Positions 7,593-17,995 of a stretch of 64,000 nucleotides of DNA are shown here, in pieces. Source of the stretch: Aurantiochytrium sp. KH105 (taxonomy: Eukaryota; Sar; Bigyra; Thraustochytrida; Thraustochytriidae). Every line of letters starts with the position of its first letter. The stretch's first letter is position 1. The translations under genes were made by a program, and so were the position numbers. Below the pieces are notes generated by a model. The model did no database searches. It was not told the DNA's origin and worked only from the letters and a program-made list of their open reading frames with translations. The DNA lies in contig BGKB01000202.1 in NCBI GenBank assembly GCA_003116975.1, forward strand, positions 36,329 through 100,328. The letters are read 5' to 3'.

Positions 7593-8786
7593 TCACTCCT
7601 TCTTAGGCATCTCCGAAAAGACGGCGTCCTGAAAAACGCGCTTGAGACGAGGAATGTCCGCGCTCATGACCACATCTACATTTGCAGCACCTTGAGGGAG
7701 ATCCGGAGGGTCCACGAACTGACGCAGGTCAACGACCGTCATTCCGCGCGTGTGTTGCCCTGTGAGCTCCACGCGCACATTATGAGCCTTGGTTATAAAA
7801 GCGTCCGGGTCGATCACGCCGGCCACCGTGCCCGCGTCGCCCAGCACAGCCGTATCTTTCTCCCATTGTCGCATCTCCCGAAACATGAGACGCGCAGCAA
7901 CTTCAGGGCCAGAATGCTTGCACTCATTCGCGCTGGCAGGATTTACAATGCCCAGCGCAGCGAGCTCGCTTGCAGAAAACTCGACATTCATGAAAAGATC
8001 CCAGGGATACATGGTGATGGGAATGCCGCTACCGAGCACGATCGAAGCTGCCTCCGGATCGTATGCAGCATTGGCCTCAGACCACGCCATGTAGTTACCA
8101 CCGCTGCTCACGGCCCCACCCATCCAAAAAATTCGTTTGATGCCCTTTTTGCAGGCTTCCTCATCGATGCGAAGTGCCATGGCAATATTCGTGAGCGGGG
8201 CCAAAGCGATGAGTGTCACTGGGTCTTCTGCACGAGCCCGCTCGCGGAAGATATCAACGAGCATGGGCACGGCGTGTTTCTCGTGCAGGGCGCGGTCTGT
8301 GGTTCGAGGCACGGGAGGATCAAGATCACCAAGGCAATCGACACCGTGGATGAAGGGCGCGGCGTGCAAATCTTCAATAAGCGGCCTTGCGCAACCTTTG
8401 GCGACAGGCAAATCTTCCGGTGCGCCTGCAGCGTCCAAGACACGCAGGGTAGCGTCGGTGACGGTGTCGACATCCCCGTTTCCCGCGACGCAGCTCACCG
8501 CAATGACATTGAGCGCTGGAGATCTCACGGCAAGAATCAATGCCAGTGCGTCATCAACGCCAGTGTCCACGTCCATGACCACATCTTGCGGCATCTTGTG
8601 CTTGCTGCTGTGCAAGCCCGCTCCCAAGCTCACGTGTGCAAGTGGTTCACCTAAGCCTACGCGTGCAAGTGGTCCTCTCAAGCTCACGCGTGTAAGTGGT
8701 CCACCCGTCGGGCGACGGCAGTGCCACCTAATTGCGTGTTGCCTCAACACGAGTCGTTGCCAGCCGCTTCTCAAGCCAACGTGCAT
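7593..8786 (-). CDS. Inosine-uridine-preferring nucleoside hydrolase with basic N-terminal extension
   Basis: A 397-residue protein from the ATG at 8786. The D-V-D-T-G-V-D-D motif (Asp72, Asp74, Asp78, Asp79) is the calcium and ribose-binding signature of the nucleoside hydrolase family. It is followed by A-P-L-T-N-I-A, M-G-G-A and an S-E-A-N-x3-D-P-E-A-A segment. These enzymes hydrolyse the N-glycosidic bond of purine and pyrimidine nucleosides for salvage. The catalytic domain begins near Met65 (codon at 8594), an alternative start. The 64 residues before it are rich in Arg and His with almost no acids, like a mitochondrial presequence, and contain three 9-residue repeats. The His often found before the C-terminal active-site Asp is Ile here (G-V-I-D-P). 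Confidence 0.9.
   Translation of the reverse strand: MHVGLRSGWQRLVLRQHAIRWHCRRPTGGPLTRVSLRGPLARVGLGEPLAHVSLGAGLHSSKHKMPQDVVMDVDTGVDDALALILAVRSPALNVIAVSCVAGNGDVDTVTDATLRVLDAAGAPEDLPVAKGCARPLIEDLHAAPFIHGVDCLGDLDPPVPRTTDRALHEKHAVPMLVDIFRERARAEDPVTLIALAPLTNIAMALRIDEEACKKGIKRIFWMGGAVSSGGNYMAWSEANAAYDPEAASIVLGSGIPITMYPWDLFMNVEFSASELAALGIVNPASANECKHSGPEVAARLMFREMRQWEKDTAVLGDAGTVAGVIDPDAFITKAHNVRVELTGQHTRGMTVVDLRQFVDPPDLPQGAANVDVVMSADIPRLKRVFQDAVFSEMPKKE
8623..8703 (-). repeat. Coding 27-bp minisatellite, three copies
   Basis: Units at 8623-8649, 8650-8676 and 8677-8703 are about 80-90% identical and in frame. They encode G/E-P-L-[TA]-[RH]-V-[SG]-L-x repeats in the N-terminal extension of the nucleoside hydrolase. 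Confidence 0.9.
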
Positions 8787-9008
8787 GCATGCAGACAAGC
8801 AGACAGGCAGGCAGACAAAAAAGCAGGCGTTGTTTCCCGTGCGCTATGCTTCGATGCACGCGCGCTGCAGCCCTTTGCTCCACTGCCGTTCGAGCTTTCC
8901 ACCCCAAAGTCTAGCGGCTAAACAATCAACGCAAACCCCGACAAACCCTTTTTATTCTTCTGGATAAGACAGGCAGAAGCAGACGCGGCGCCACCTCAGC
9001 TCGCCACC

Positions 9009-10427
9009 ATGGACGCGGACCTTATGCTCGACCCGAAGATCAGGAACTGGGTGCTGATCCCGATCCTCATCATCATGCTCCTCGTGCAGATGTCGAGGTC
9101 TTGGGTACGTTTCTCACGCGCGCGCTCACGCAAGCCACCTGGACGGGAAAGATGGTCGCAGCGCTCGCTCGCTGCCAGCACGGCAGCACAGGCTTCTTTC
9201 TTGCTCCGCGGGCGTGTCTGCCACGCTGTCCCGTTCGCGGTTCTGCGCGCGCTCTTCCTCGCCCTCGCGTCTTCATACCCGCCCGCCTGCCCCGCCCGCC
9301 CGCCCGCCCGCCCGGCCGCGCCACTTGCGAACACGCGCGCGCCGCGTGCATACAAGCACGCACAAAATGAACAAGCAGAGCAGGATAGATCAAAAGGTGC
9401 AGAAAGGAGAGCAAAGGCGACCACGACAAGAAAGACGGCGACGATGACGATGGCGATGGCAAGAAGAGCTTGCGTTGCGCTGCGTTGGGCGGATGAGAAA
9501 AGCAAGATGCTGGGATATTGATGATGACAGATTGACTGACTGACTGATTGACTGACTGACATGATGACATTGCGATGCGCAGGCCCAGGTCCTGCTCAAG
9601 GGGTCGACGCCGCCTGAGCCAGGACAGTTCAAACAGATGCAGCTGCTTCAGCGCGCGACACGTCTGAGAGCCAACAACCGCCTTTTGAGCAGCCGCGGCT
9701 TTCACATGCGCCGTCACTTTCTCGTGGAACTCAAAGGTATTGGGCTCCGGCAAAAGTTCGAGGGCAGCGCCCCGAACCCAATGCAGAATCCGGACGGCAT
9801 GATGAACATGATGAAGGGAAATATGACCATGATGGTCCCTAACATTGTAAGTTATTACGAGAGGGAAGGGGAGGGGAGAGGAGAGCAATGGGGGGCGCGG
9901 CCAGACTTGGTGACGGCTCAGGGCTAACCTTTCTTTATCTGCCGTAATCGTGTCCATGTCAACTTTGCCGGTTTCGTCATCGTCATGGACAATTGCTTTA
10001 CATTGTGCACGCTACCTTGCTTTGAATTTTGCAGGCCATGATGACTTTCATTTCGTTCTTTTTCCAAGGCTTTGTCATGGTCAAGGTGCCCTTTATGCTC
10101 ACAGAGGGTTTCAAGCAAATGCTCCAGCGTGACATTTCTCTGCAGACGCTGGACACGAGCTACGTGAGCTCGCTCTCATGGTACTTTCTCGCGCTCTTTG
10201 GTCTGCGCGGCTTCTTTTCGCTCGTCCTTGGCGACCAGGCGGTGACCGACGATGCCAAAATTATGCAGCAGCAGATGGGAATGGGCGGCGGCAATCCGAT
10301 GCAGTTCGACGCCAACAAGAGCTACAAGCAAATGCGCGAGGGCGTCAAGCACATTCAACACCAATTCTTTCTCGGCGAGCTCGAGGAAGAGTTCATGATG
10401 CTTCCCGCCAAAAAGAAGACCGCATAG
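9009..10427 (+). CDS. EMC3: ER membrane protein complex subunit 3 (three exons)
   Basis: Exons 9009-9104, 9583-9846 and 10035-10427 join in phase 0 to give 250 residues. Introns start GTACGT and GTAAGT and end GCAG. The protein begins with a short lumenal N-terminus and a hydrophobic span (residues 13-28), then the charged cytoplasmic segment, a Met-rich loop (N-M-M-K-G-N-M-T), and two further membrane spans with V-K-V-P-F and S-S-L-S-W-Y-F-L. This matches EMC3/TMEM111, a member of the Oxa1 superfamily. EMC3 is the core insertase subunit of the ER membrane complex, placing tail-anchored and multipass proteins. Its length agrees with human EMC3 (261). It is divergent from the nucleoside hydrolase, with 222 bp between start codons. 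Confidence 0.93.
9105..9582 (+). other. EMC3 intron 1
   Basis: A 478-bp phase-0 intron, the longest one recognised in this window. It has GC-rich CCCG runs in the middle and a (TGAC)n tract near 9531-9560 shortly before the acceptor. Confidence 0.85.
9847..10034 (+). other. EMC3 intron 2
   Basis: A 188-bp intron, GTAAGT to TTTTGCAG, with a pyrimidine-rich acceptor. Confidence 0.88.
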
Positions 10428-12600
10428 GCTAGATAGATTGAGAGAGATGCAAACGAGCTAGCTAGCTAGCCTGCTGGCTAGCCCGCTAGCTCGACTGTCA
10501 GTGAATGTGTGGTTTTCTCTTTGCGGACCTGGACTTGGTTGGCGGGTTCATTATTACCCGCGTATGCTACTTGGCCCGGTCACCTTCCTCCTCGCAAAAC
10601 GTCACTCGCGGGCATCATCATTTTAGTGTAAGATTGGAATGGTGCCTTTTTGCCGGGAACCAACGACGTTGCCAATCGGCGAGCCAGCCAGCTGCAGCTA
10701 AGCATCCGTGCAGTTCACACTACCGTGGAGTCATTGTGGTAGTGTTGGCGGCATCAAACAAGCACATATGTCTGTCACTGAAAGGCCAGGGTGCATCTGG
10801 CGCTGCGAGACTAGCAGGGCCTCTAGACCTAAATAAAGTAAAAGCTTCTTTCGAACTAGAGACTTTTTTAACTGGGGTGCATGTTTAGCCAAGCCTAGCT
10901 TTGGTCGTCGTATGCACCTTTTGAAAACCCTCCGTTTCCTACAACCCCTCCATCGGGCAGCAACATGTGCAGGTGGTTGCTGGAGTTGCTCGGGGATCGG
11001 ATGCGCAACCTGTCAATGCTACTTCCTTGTTCTTCCTTGTTAGTTGTTGCAACCCGCTGCCGGTCCTGTCAGTCATACCAGCTGCAGCTGCTGTTGCTGC
11101 AGCGGCGACCAATTTCTCCGGCGGCCCCCATCGACGTTGGCCGCATCCGCTCGCAGTCGTTGCCGTCCATCAACCAACGATCCAGCCAACTTCCGGAATC
11201 AGACCAGACCCTCTTACTCAAGTTCCTCAAGCCCACGAAGATTCGCACGGAGACGGAGTGTTCTTGGCAGGGCCAACTGCCAGCCATTCCAGGCTTGCCG
11301 TGATGTGAACTTCATGGTCCGCGCTCGAACCGCCGACAACGACCATGGCGAAGCTGTCGTCGCGATCGTCTGCGTGCGTGGATTGGCATGGTCGATGATA
11401 GGTGGCCGAGAAGTCGCGATCGCCAGCTCCGACAAGACTCAACCGGCGTCATGCCCGGTGCCGAAGGAAGTCGCAGAGACGAGACGTCCCGCACCTGTCT
11501 TGTTTCGTCCTGTCCATGATGTTGATGCGGACAGTGACTGGCTGACTCGGAGGGCCAATATGTCAAAGCCCTCCAGCCATCAAAGCTCACGCGCCATTGT
11601 CCAAGTTTTTGGCCCTACCACCGACCGAGTTGCGCAAGCCAGGCCGTGCGCAGTCGCAGTCGCAGCCGCTTGCTCGCTTGTTCGTTGTGTCCACAGAACA
11701 GAAGAGATTGTTAGGCGAGGCCGCAAGTTGTGCAACCAAGTCGGTTAACCAAGGAACCTCGTCTCTCGGTCCGAGGAGCAGCCCTAACTTATACCAACCA
11801 ACTAAACTCACCTGGCACCGTGACCAGATTAACATTTATGTTAGGAGTCCGCGAACCGTGGTAGGCCTAAGCGCGCACAGCAGACATGGGGGTTTCGCTT
11901 TGCATAGTGTGGCGTGGCGTGGCGTGGCGTCCGAGTAGCGTTGCGTCGCCTGGCTTAAACTGCCGGCTGGCGGCGGCGCGAAGCCTACCTTCAGAAGCTT
12001 CTCCATGCTGTGCATCTGGATACGATCTCGGCAAGCTCAGGCTGAACAATCAAACACGTCGAAACGACATCGCAGCTGCAGGCCGCTGCCGCGCGCCCTG
12101 GCTGGATTTGATGGGGTCAATCTGCCGACGTCATCCAACTTCCTCTCTCGCCGCGTTCGCCATCGCGATCCTGTCAGAGAAGAAGGAGGCTCTGTCGGTT
12201 GGCGCTTCGCTTCAATGGACCGCACGTGTGACATCGAAACTGGAGTTCTCGGCACGCGGGAGGCTCGCGGTCGCGTACGCCGGGGTCTGCCTCAGGTCAA
12301 TTTCTGTTTCTGCAGGTTTCTGCTGCAGGTTTCTGCAACGACACGCTCGAGAAGAGGATGTCGCGCGCCGCTGCCTGTCCATGCGCACGCTGCTACACCA
12401 CCCGTCCATCTATTTAACATCCGCTTCACTGCGCTGCACTGCACTGCGAATTCGTTCGTGGCTCACACGTTCGTCCCCGGCCACCGGCTTGTCGCACTTG
12501 ATCGCGTTGTTGCTTTTGCTTGCTCCCTTTCTGTGTCCCCGCTCGTTCGCTCGTACGCTCGCGCCAACGCCGACTATGAGACAGAGAACGGACGAAGGCA

Positions 12601-12629
12601 AGGCGAGGCGAGGCGAGGCGAGGCGAGGC
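12601..12629. repeat. (GGCGA)n microsatellite
   Basis: Nearly six perfect pentamers. The complementary CTCGC form recurs at 37257 and 41031. Confidence 0.9.
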
Positions 12630-12974
12630 ATCGCTCGCTCAACGAACGAAGCGCGTCTTCTTGGCTGTTGCTACAGAGATGCTCGATCTCACTGACGGAA
12701 ATCCGATGGATGCGAGCACGGATACAGTGCACACACACGGCTCCGGCGCGTCTTATCTTCCCACGCACCATGAACATGACATCGATGGAGCCTCAGCTCG
12801 ACGTGAGCGAGAATCTGTCTGTCCACGGTGCCATGGAAGGATGGATGCTGGCGGCGCCACCACCAGCTGCAGCTGCAGCTCCAGCAGCAGCAGGACAAGC
12901 AGCAGCACGAGCGATTTCTTTCTCCGTGGTCGTGCCACAGCGTCGTCAGCGGCGCGACAACGGTGCGGCAGCAT

Positions 12975-13007
12975 CATGCATGCATGCATGCATGCATGCA
13001 TGCATGC
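12975..13007. repeat. (ATGC)n self-complementary microsatellite
   Basis: About eight copies of the palindromic tetramer. Single strands could fold back on themselves. Confidence 0.9.
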
Positions 13008-13984
13008 GTGCCGAGCGTGCGTGCGTACGATGCTCGCGTCAAAAAGCTTGGCCTAGCTGCTGGCTGCTGTATGTAAGTTCAAGCAAGACCTTCAACTTGC
13101 TGCTGGTTCATCGCGAGCTCGAGCGAACGAGCATCATGGCGTCCATCCGTTCGTCCACTCATTCCTTCCCGGCACCATCAACCAACCCGAGCTCGTAGCG
13201 CAGGCAGCTCAGCTGGCCAGCCAGCGAGCGAGCGAGCGAGCGATGCGCGCGGGCTCGTAGCTTGCGGATGCCGGCGAGGCAGCCCCACGAGGCCTCGTTC
13301 TCGGCAGAATCCCGGCAAAGACAAGGGAAGGAAGCGCAGCGTCCCGCGGAGGCGAGTGACCCCCAGGTCGTGCCGCGCCTCTTCGAGCCAGATGGGTCGA
13401 GACGAAACGAGGCGAGGCGAGGCGGGGCGAGCGGCGCGGACCTGGTGAGAAAGATCGCGCTCGCGCCCGCGTCGCTGCGGCCCTCTGCGCCCGCGCCGTC
13501 GCCGGTCCCCGCGCGGCGCCTGGCGCGTCTCCTCCCGCCGCGACCCATCCGCCTCGAAGCAATCTCCCACGGCGGCCACAAACCGCGGCGCCCGGCGCCA
13601 ACATCCGCACCGACAGGAAGGCCGCGGCCGCCTCCTGCGTCCCCGCGCCGCGGGCGCGCGCGACCGGCGCCGCGTCGCGCCGCGCAGCATCCGCGGCCGC
13701 CGCGGGTCTGCTCGGGCGCGCGAGTCGCGGGCGCGCCGTGCTTGCGCGGTTCCGCCGTCTAGTATTTTCCCTTCGCGGGGAGAGGGAGGAGGGAGGAGGG
13801 CTGTCTACAGTTAGGCAGGCAGCAGGGCGGCCTTGCGGCGCATAGCGCACTTGCGCGCGCGCATAGCGCACTTGCGGAGGACGGATAGCCCACTTGCGCG
13901 CGGCCCGTGCCTTGCGGGGGCGGCGGGGCGCGGCGGCGGTCAGACCCCTTTCTCACGGCGCCTGCGCGGCCCGAGCGCGCGGGG

Positions 13985-13987
<3 letters not shown>

Positions 13988-14018
<31 letters not shown>
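13988..14018. repeat. (CCAG)n microsatellite
   Basis: Seven to eight uninterrupted tetramers about 490 bp upstream of the next start codon. Confidence 0.9.
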
Positions 14019-14344
14019 CTCGGGGCCGGGGCGGGAGGCGGCGCCGGCGGAGGGCCGGCCAGCTGCGCGGGCTGGCTGCGAAGAGCTGCCCGTAAGTGCG
14101 AGTTTGCTGCAGAGCTAGGAAGCAAGCTTGCTTGCGTGCTACTTTGCCTGCCTGGACAGGCGACTTGGTTGCAAGAGAGAGACCCTCGGGCTGGAACGGA
14201 GGCTGTCTTCCTTCGTCGACGAACCAATAAGCGACAAACGAACAAACGCGCAAAGACACAAACACGCGAACGATCAAAGAAACCCTTCGAACGAAGAACT
14301 TGTTCAATCTCGCAAACGCAACGCCTCAACTGTAGAGTTTCCGC

Positions 14345-14424
14345 ATTGACATTGACATTCACATTGGCATTCAAATCGACATCGACATTGGCATCCAAAT
14401 CGACATTGGCATTGGCATTCGCAG
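14345..14424. repeat. Imperfect GACATT/GGCATT hexamer array
   Basis: More than ten hexamers related to GACATT, GGCATT and AAATCG in the 5' flank immediately before the start codon at 14509. Confidence 0.75.
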
Positions 14425-14508
14425 ACCTCTTCGGTTTTCCCATCTCTCGTGGAGAAGAAAAAACGCTAAACAGAGTTTCCGCTCAAACAAAGGAAAACTG
14501 ACCCGATT

Positions 14509-17500
14509 ATGGACAGCGCGGGCCCGTCTCGGCAGCGAGACGAACACCCTTCGCAACGAGAGCCACCGCCGCAGCCGCAGCCTCCGCCTCCTCCGGCACC
14601 GCCTTCGCTGGTACGCACCATGAACCATAACGTGGGAGGAGGAACCAAACGCAAGGGTTCCTCCGGCGTTGGACTCGCAACCCTGAGCTCTGTAGCCAGT
14701 ATTGCCGAAGACGACAGCAACGGTCCAGTCCAGGGCAATGCCGCTGCGGGGAGCAGTGGCGGCATGATTGGAGGCAACAGCAATAATGCCAGTCCTAGCG
14801 ATGTCGATGCCTCTGAGAATAGCGACTCGTCCCGCAAGAGACAACGTCGCCTGGCCCAGACGGAGAGCAAAGGCATGTCGCTGAACCAGCATATTAAGTT
14901 CTTTGATCTTATCGCCCGGAATCTCAGCATGAACCGTCGCGCAGAACGCGACTGGGGCAACCTGTATGTCGAAGGAGGCTGCAAGTACGCATCATGGTGG
15001 TACGAGGCCTTTCCCAGCGTCAGTCTCTACAAGCAAAAGGGAAAGCTGCTCTTTTGTGAGCGTCGAGGCCGCGTCCAGCTTGGATTCTGGAAACAGCTCG
15101 TCAAACGCAAGGAACAGCTCCGCCCCTCCGAAAACCTGATCGATATGGTCGCAGGCGAGCTCGAAAAAAGGGCAAACGCCTTCCCTATACCCATGGTCGA
15201 TCCCAACGCCCGCGCCGAGCTTGGTGTCAACCCATGGTCCTTTCGCGCCGAAGCCATGGTGCTCTGCGACAAGATTGCGCGAGGAGAAAAGGGACCAGGA
15301 TCGATCCTCGACTGGCCTGAAACGGGGCGTCGAGCCGTCTTGGCCAAGGTCCTCGATCTCCACCGCGCATATGGGGATGGTTTTGAGGGTGTTTCGAGGC
15401 ACTTTAATCATCTCATTGTCCAGGCCGAGGTTGAGCTTGCCGTGCTCAGCGCCTGTGACTGCCATCACTGCAAGGCATGGGACGTTGGACCCGCACGGGG
15501 CCGCGGCCCGGAGCTTCGCTTGCTTTGGAGCCGCCGTCGCGCGGCGCTTGTTCGCTCCGTTCTCGAGCTTCACGGGGAGTATCCCGATGACGAGCTCAAG
15601 GTCGCACAGCTTGCGCGGGCTAAACACGTTGAGCTCGAGTGCTGGCGGGACGATGCCGTTATCGCCCTCCTTAAGGCCTCGCACAACCACACAACTTGTA
15701 ATGTTTGTCTTGCCTCGAACGCGACGGGTTTTGCCTCGCATTTTTCTCCGGTCGCAGGCGCAGGGGGGCATTTGCCTCCCCACCCCTCTGCTGCCAATGT
15801 CGCTGCCGTGCATGGCCCCGAGCACACCTCTCGCGCTGTGATGCGAGACATGCGCCCCGAAATGGTCCGAAACCAAGAACGGCGACCTCACCCCGGGTCA
15901 CATGCAGATCACCCCGGTACTTCAGGTACGCAATCCGTTCTTGGTCACCCAGATGCACAAACAAACAGAAACCGCACGCACTCGCAGCACCATCATGCCA
16001 CACATCAAAATGATCATGTGCCAAGAGACCACCGCCGAGGAGGAGGGGAAGAAGGAGACCACAGGAGCGAGGAAGGCAATCGGCCGCAGCAGCGAAATCC
16101 CGCGCACGAGCTCAACAGCGTGGAGGCGCAGGGACAACGCTCGCAACACCATGAATCGAGGAGTCATTTGCATTCGATGCAACATCATCACGAACACGAA
16201 CACGAACACTTTCACCAGCAGCACGGTCCTTCGGAGGACCTATCTCGCCATGCGCCGACCATCGAGCACGTCTCAATGCATCATCCTCGTGATGATTCTT
16301 CTGCACACCGGCACGCCCAGCAGCAAAACCATCACATCGCTCCCGAACAACAACACGCGCACATGCAGCAAATGCATCCGGATCACCACCACCACCGGCA
16401 GGGCCCGGCGGCGCATCACCAGTACCGACATCATCTCCCAGAGCAGCACTCGCAATCGCACGACATCCACACACACCGCCAGCCCACAAGCCCGTCTTCG
16501 CATCCCCATCGTGATATTAGCCAGGACCCGCAAACAAACATGCAGTCGCTGCACGAGTCTGCCCGCGCCCCCAGCTCGCAAACACGTAGTCCTTCGTATG
16601 TCATTCTAGTCACCGACAGCGCTGAACACCGCTTTCGCGTTGTCATTTCGAGCGAGCAGCCCATGAGCAACAGCGCGCCTGGCCCGAGACTGTATCCTGG
16701 CGCCCGCGTGACAATTTCATACAACGACAAATTCGTCGAGCATCATTGGACAGGTGGTCCTATCGACGCTCTATTCAACGCAAGCACCGTCTATCCGCTT
16801 TGGGAGCGCGTGACCATTCAGATCGACAACGAGCCTCGCGAACACCTCGATTTCGAGAGCCTGAAAACGCCGGCCCTGGCGCCGTCATTTGACCATGCAT
16901 CCTTTGTTGGGATCTTTGGGTACCCACAGAGTCCCCTGAAGGAGCTGCGCGCCGTCTTATACTCCATACACGACGCCCGGCGTGCGCTCGACGCCCAGCG
17001 GGCGCAAGGCCGTGCGCTGTTGACGCGGAGTGGCCCGTTGCACCTGGGCCAAGGCACGAGCGTACACCTGCGCTGGACTTCAATCATTGAGAATCTCCCG
17101 CCATCTAGGCGAGAAGAGGTCCTCGTCGCAGAGCGCGCCGAGACTTCATTTGCCTTTACGGGATCTGTCCCGCCTGTGCATGGATCGAATCGGATCTCGC
17201 TGCGTGTATTTGGTCGAAGCTTCAACCTGCAGGACCTCGAGCTCCTGATCGACCGCCACACTGGCGCCCCTTATGGATCTATCGCTCGTCGCGCAACGCT
17301 TTTGCCGCCGGGATCCCCGCACGTTGTCATCGGTTTTCTTCCCGAACATGAAGTTTGGGCCAAAACTGTGCAGTATGAGCTGCAGCATGTCTTTGGCTAC
17401 AACGTTCTCATCCGTGACGTGAGCCATCCGCCCCACGTGGACGTTCCCCCGGAGGTGCGCTGCGCCACCATCTTTATTTGCTTGGCACCGACTCCTGGAT

Positions 17501-17787
17501 CCTCTTTGCACCTCTTTGGCTTCAACGAGTCGGAGGCAAACTATATTAATGGCGCTTGCGAAATGGGACGCGCCATCGCTCTTTTGCTCCATGGCAACTT
17601 GGACCTTGGCCAAGAGCTTTCACATCCTGCCTTTCACTTTCCCGCGCTGCGCAAGATGCCCGCCTTTTCGTGTCAATCGGATGCCATTCCTGCCGCTGTG
17701 GCAGAGGTGCACGCCTTTATCCAGCAAGCCATGCTCGACGCCTACGAGACTACGTCGCCCAACGAGCTTACCTTTCGCCACACATAA
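14509..17787 (+). CDS. Large orphan protein with His-rich linker and possible TIR-like C-terminus
   Basis: A 1,092-residue single-exon protein from the ATG at 14509. The N-terminal 120 residues are disordered and Pro/Gly/Ser/Asn-rich with a basic patch. Residues about 125-410 look folded, with clustered cysteines (C-D-C-H-H-C near 316 and C-N-V-C near 398) that could bind metal. Residues about 480-665 are extremely His/Gln/Ser-rich. A second folded part starts near 700. Its last section (about 935-1030) alternates hydrophobic strands and helices and contains E-x-N-Y-I-N-x3-E-M-G. This layout resembles TIR or related Rossmann-like signalling domains, but the match is weak. I do not recognise the full-length family. 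Confidence 0.75.
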   Translation: MDSAGPSRQRDEHPSQREPPPQPQPPPPPAPPSLVRTMNHNVGGGTKRKGSSGVGLATLSSVASIAEDDSNGPVQGNAAAGSSGGMIGGNSNNASPSDVDASENSDSSRKRQRRLAQTESKGMSLNQHIKFFDLIARNLSMNRRAERDWGNLYVEGGCKYASWWYEAFPSVSLYKQKGKLLFCERRGRVQLGFWKQLVKRKEQLRPSENLIDMVAGELEKRANAFPIPMVDPNARAELGVNPWSFRAEAMVLCDKIARGEKGPGSILDWPETGRRAVLAKVLDLHRAYGDGFEGVSRHFNHLIVQAEVELAVLSACDCHHCKAWDVGPARGRGPELRLLWSRRRAALVRSVLELHGEYPDDELKVAQLARAKHVELECWRDDAVIALLKASHNHTTCNVCLASNATGFASHFSPVAGAGGHLPPHPSAANVAAVHGPEHTSRAVMRDMRPEMVRNQERRPHPGSHADHPGTSGTQSVLGHPDAQTNRNRTHSQHHHATHQNDHVPRDHRRGGGEEGDHRSEEGNRPQQRNPAHELNSVEAQGQRSQHHESRSHLHSMQHHHEHEHEHFHQQHGPSEDLSRHAPTIEHVSMHHPRDDSSAHRHAQQQNHHIAPEQQHAHMQQMHPDHHHHRQGPAAHHQYRHHLPEQHSQSHDIHTHRQPTSPSSHPHRDISQDPQTNMQSLHESARAPSSQTRSPSYVILVTDSAEHRFRVVISSEQPMSNSAPGPRLYPGARVTISYNDKFVEHHWTGGPIDALFNASTVYPLWERVTIQIDNEPREHLDFESLKTPALAPSFDHASFVGIFGYPQSPLKELRAVLYSIHDARRALDAQRAQGRALLTRSGPLHLGQGTSVHLRWTSIIENLPPSRREEVLVAERAETSFAFTGSVPPVHGSNRISLRVFGRSFNLQDLELLIDRHTGAPYGSIARRATLLPPGSPHVVIGFLPEHEVWAKTVQYELQHVFGYNVLIRDVSHPPHVDVPPEVRCATIFICLAPTPGSSLHLFGFNESEANYINGACEMGRAIALLLHGNLDLGQELSHPAFHFPALRKMPAFSCQSDAIPAAVAEVHAFIQQAMLDAYETTSPNELTFRHT

Positions 17788-17802
17788 GCGCCAGAAATCC
17801 TA

Positions 17803-17852
17803 CCTGAAAATTGCTTTGATCCCTTGCCCTGAAAATTGCTTTGATCCCTTGC
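17803..17852. repeat. Perfect 25-bp tandem duplication
   Basis: Copies at 17803-17827 and 17828-17852 are identical, 15 bp after the stop codon of the His-rich protein. Confidence 0.92.
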
Positions 17853-17945
17853 GTTTCGACTTTTTCCCAGGCGAAAGTTTGCGCGTGCACTGGTTCTCGT
17901 GCCTGTCGCCGTCGACGTCGATCTAGAATCCTCTTTCGAGGCCTA

Positions 17946-17995
17946 CTTGCTCGCTCGCTCGCTCGCTCGCTTGCGTGCTTGCTTGCTTGCTTGCT
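17946..17995. repeat. (CTCG)n/(CTTG)n compound microsatellite
   Basis: Five to six CTCG tetramers pass directly into CTTG tetramers, in the space between two genes on the plus strand. Confidence 0.9.

Larger units (their letters stand above)
10428..14508. other. 4.1-kb gene-poor region
   Basis: No frame here shows a recognisable domain or convincing coding composition. It contains GCTAG-rich palindromic sequence (about 10455-10495), a (GGCGA)n run, an (ATGC)n run, a (CCAG)n run, and imperfect GACATT hexamers just before the next gene. The left half is closer to 50% GC; the right half is extremely GC-rich. It may include the promoter of the gene at 14509 and unrecognised noncoding transcripts. 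Confidence 0.5.

Noticed and set aside
8623-8703. CRISPR-like direct repeats
   Set aside because: The copies are directly adjacent with no spacers, lie in frame in a coding region, and the genome is eukaryotic.
12975-13007. ATGC palindromic run as an origin or recombination site
   Set aside because: It is a simple tetranucleotide microsatellite; nothing else supports a function.
12005-13198. 397-codon plus-strand frame in the gene-poor region
   Set aside because: It is composed of microsatellite translations and biased residues, with no domain, and crosses several simple repeats.
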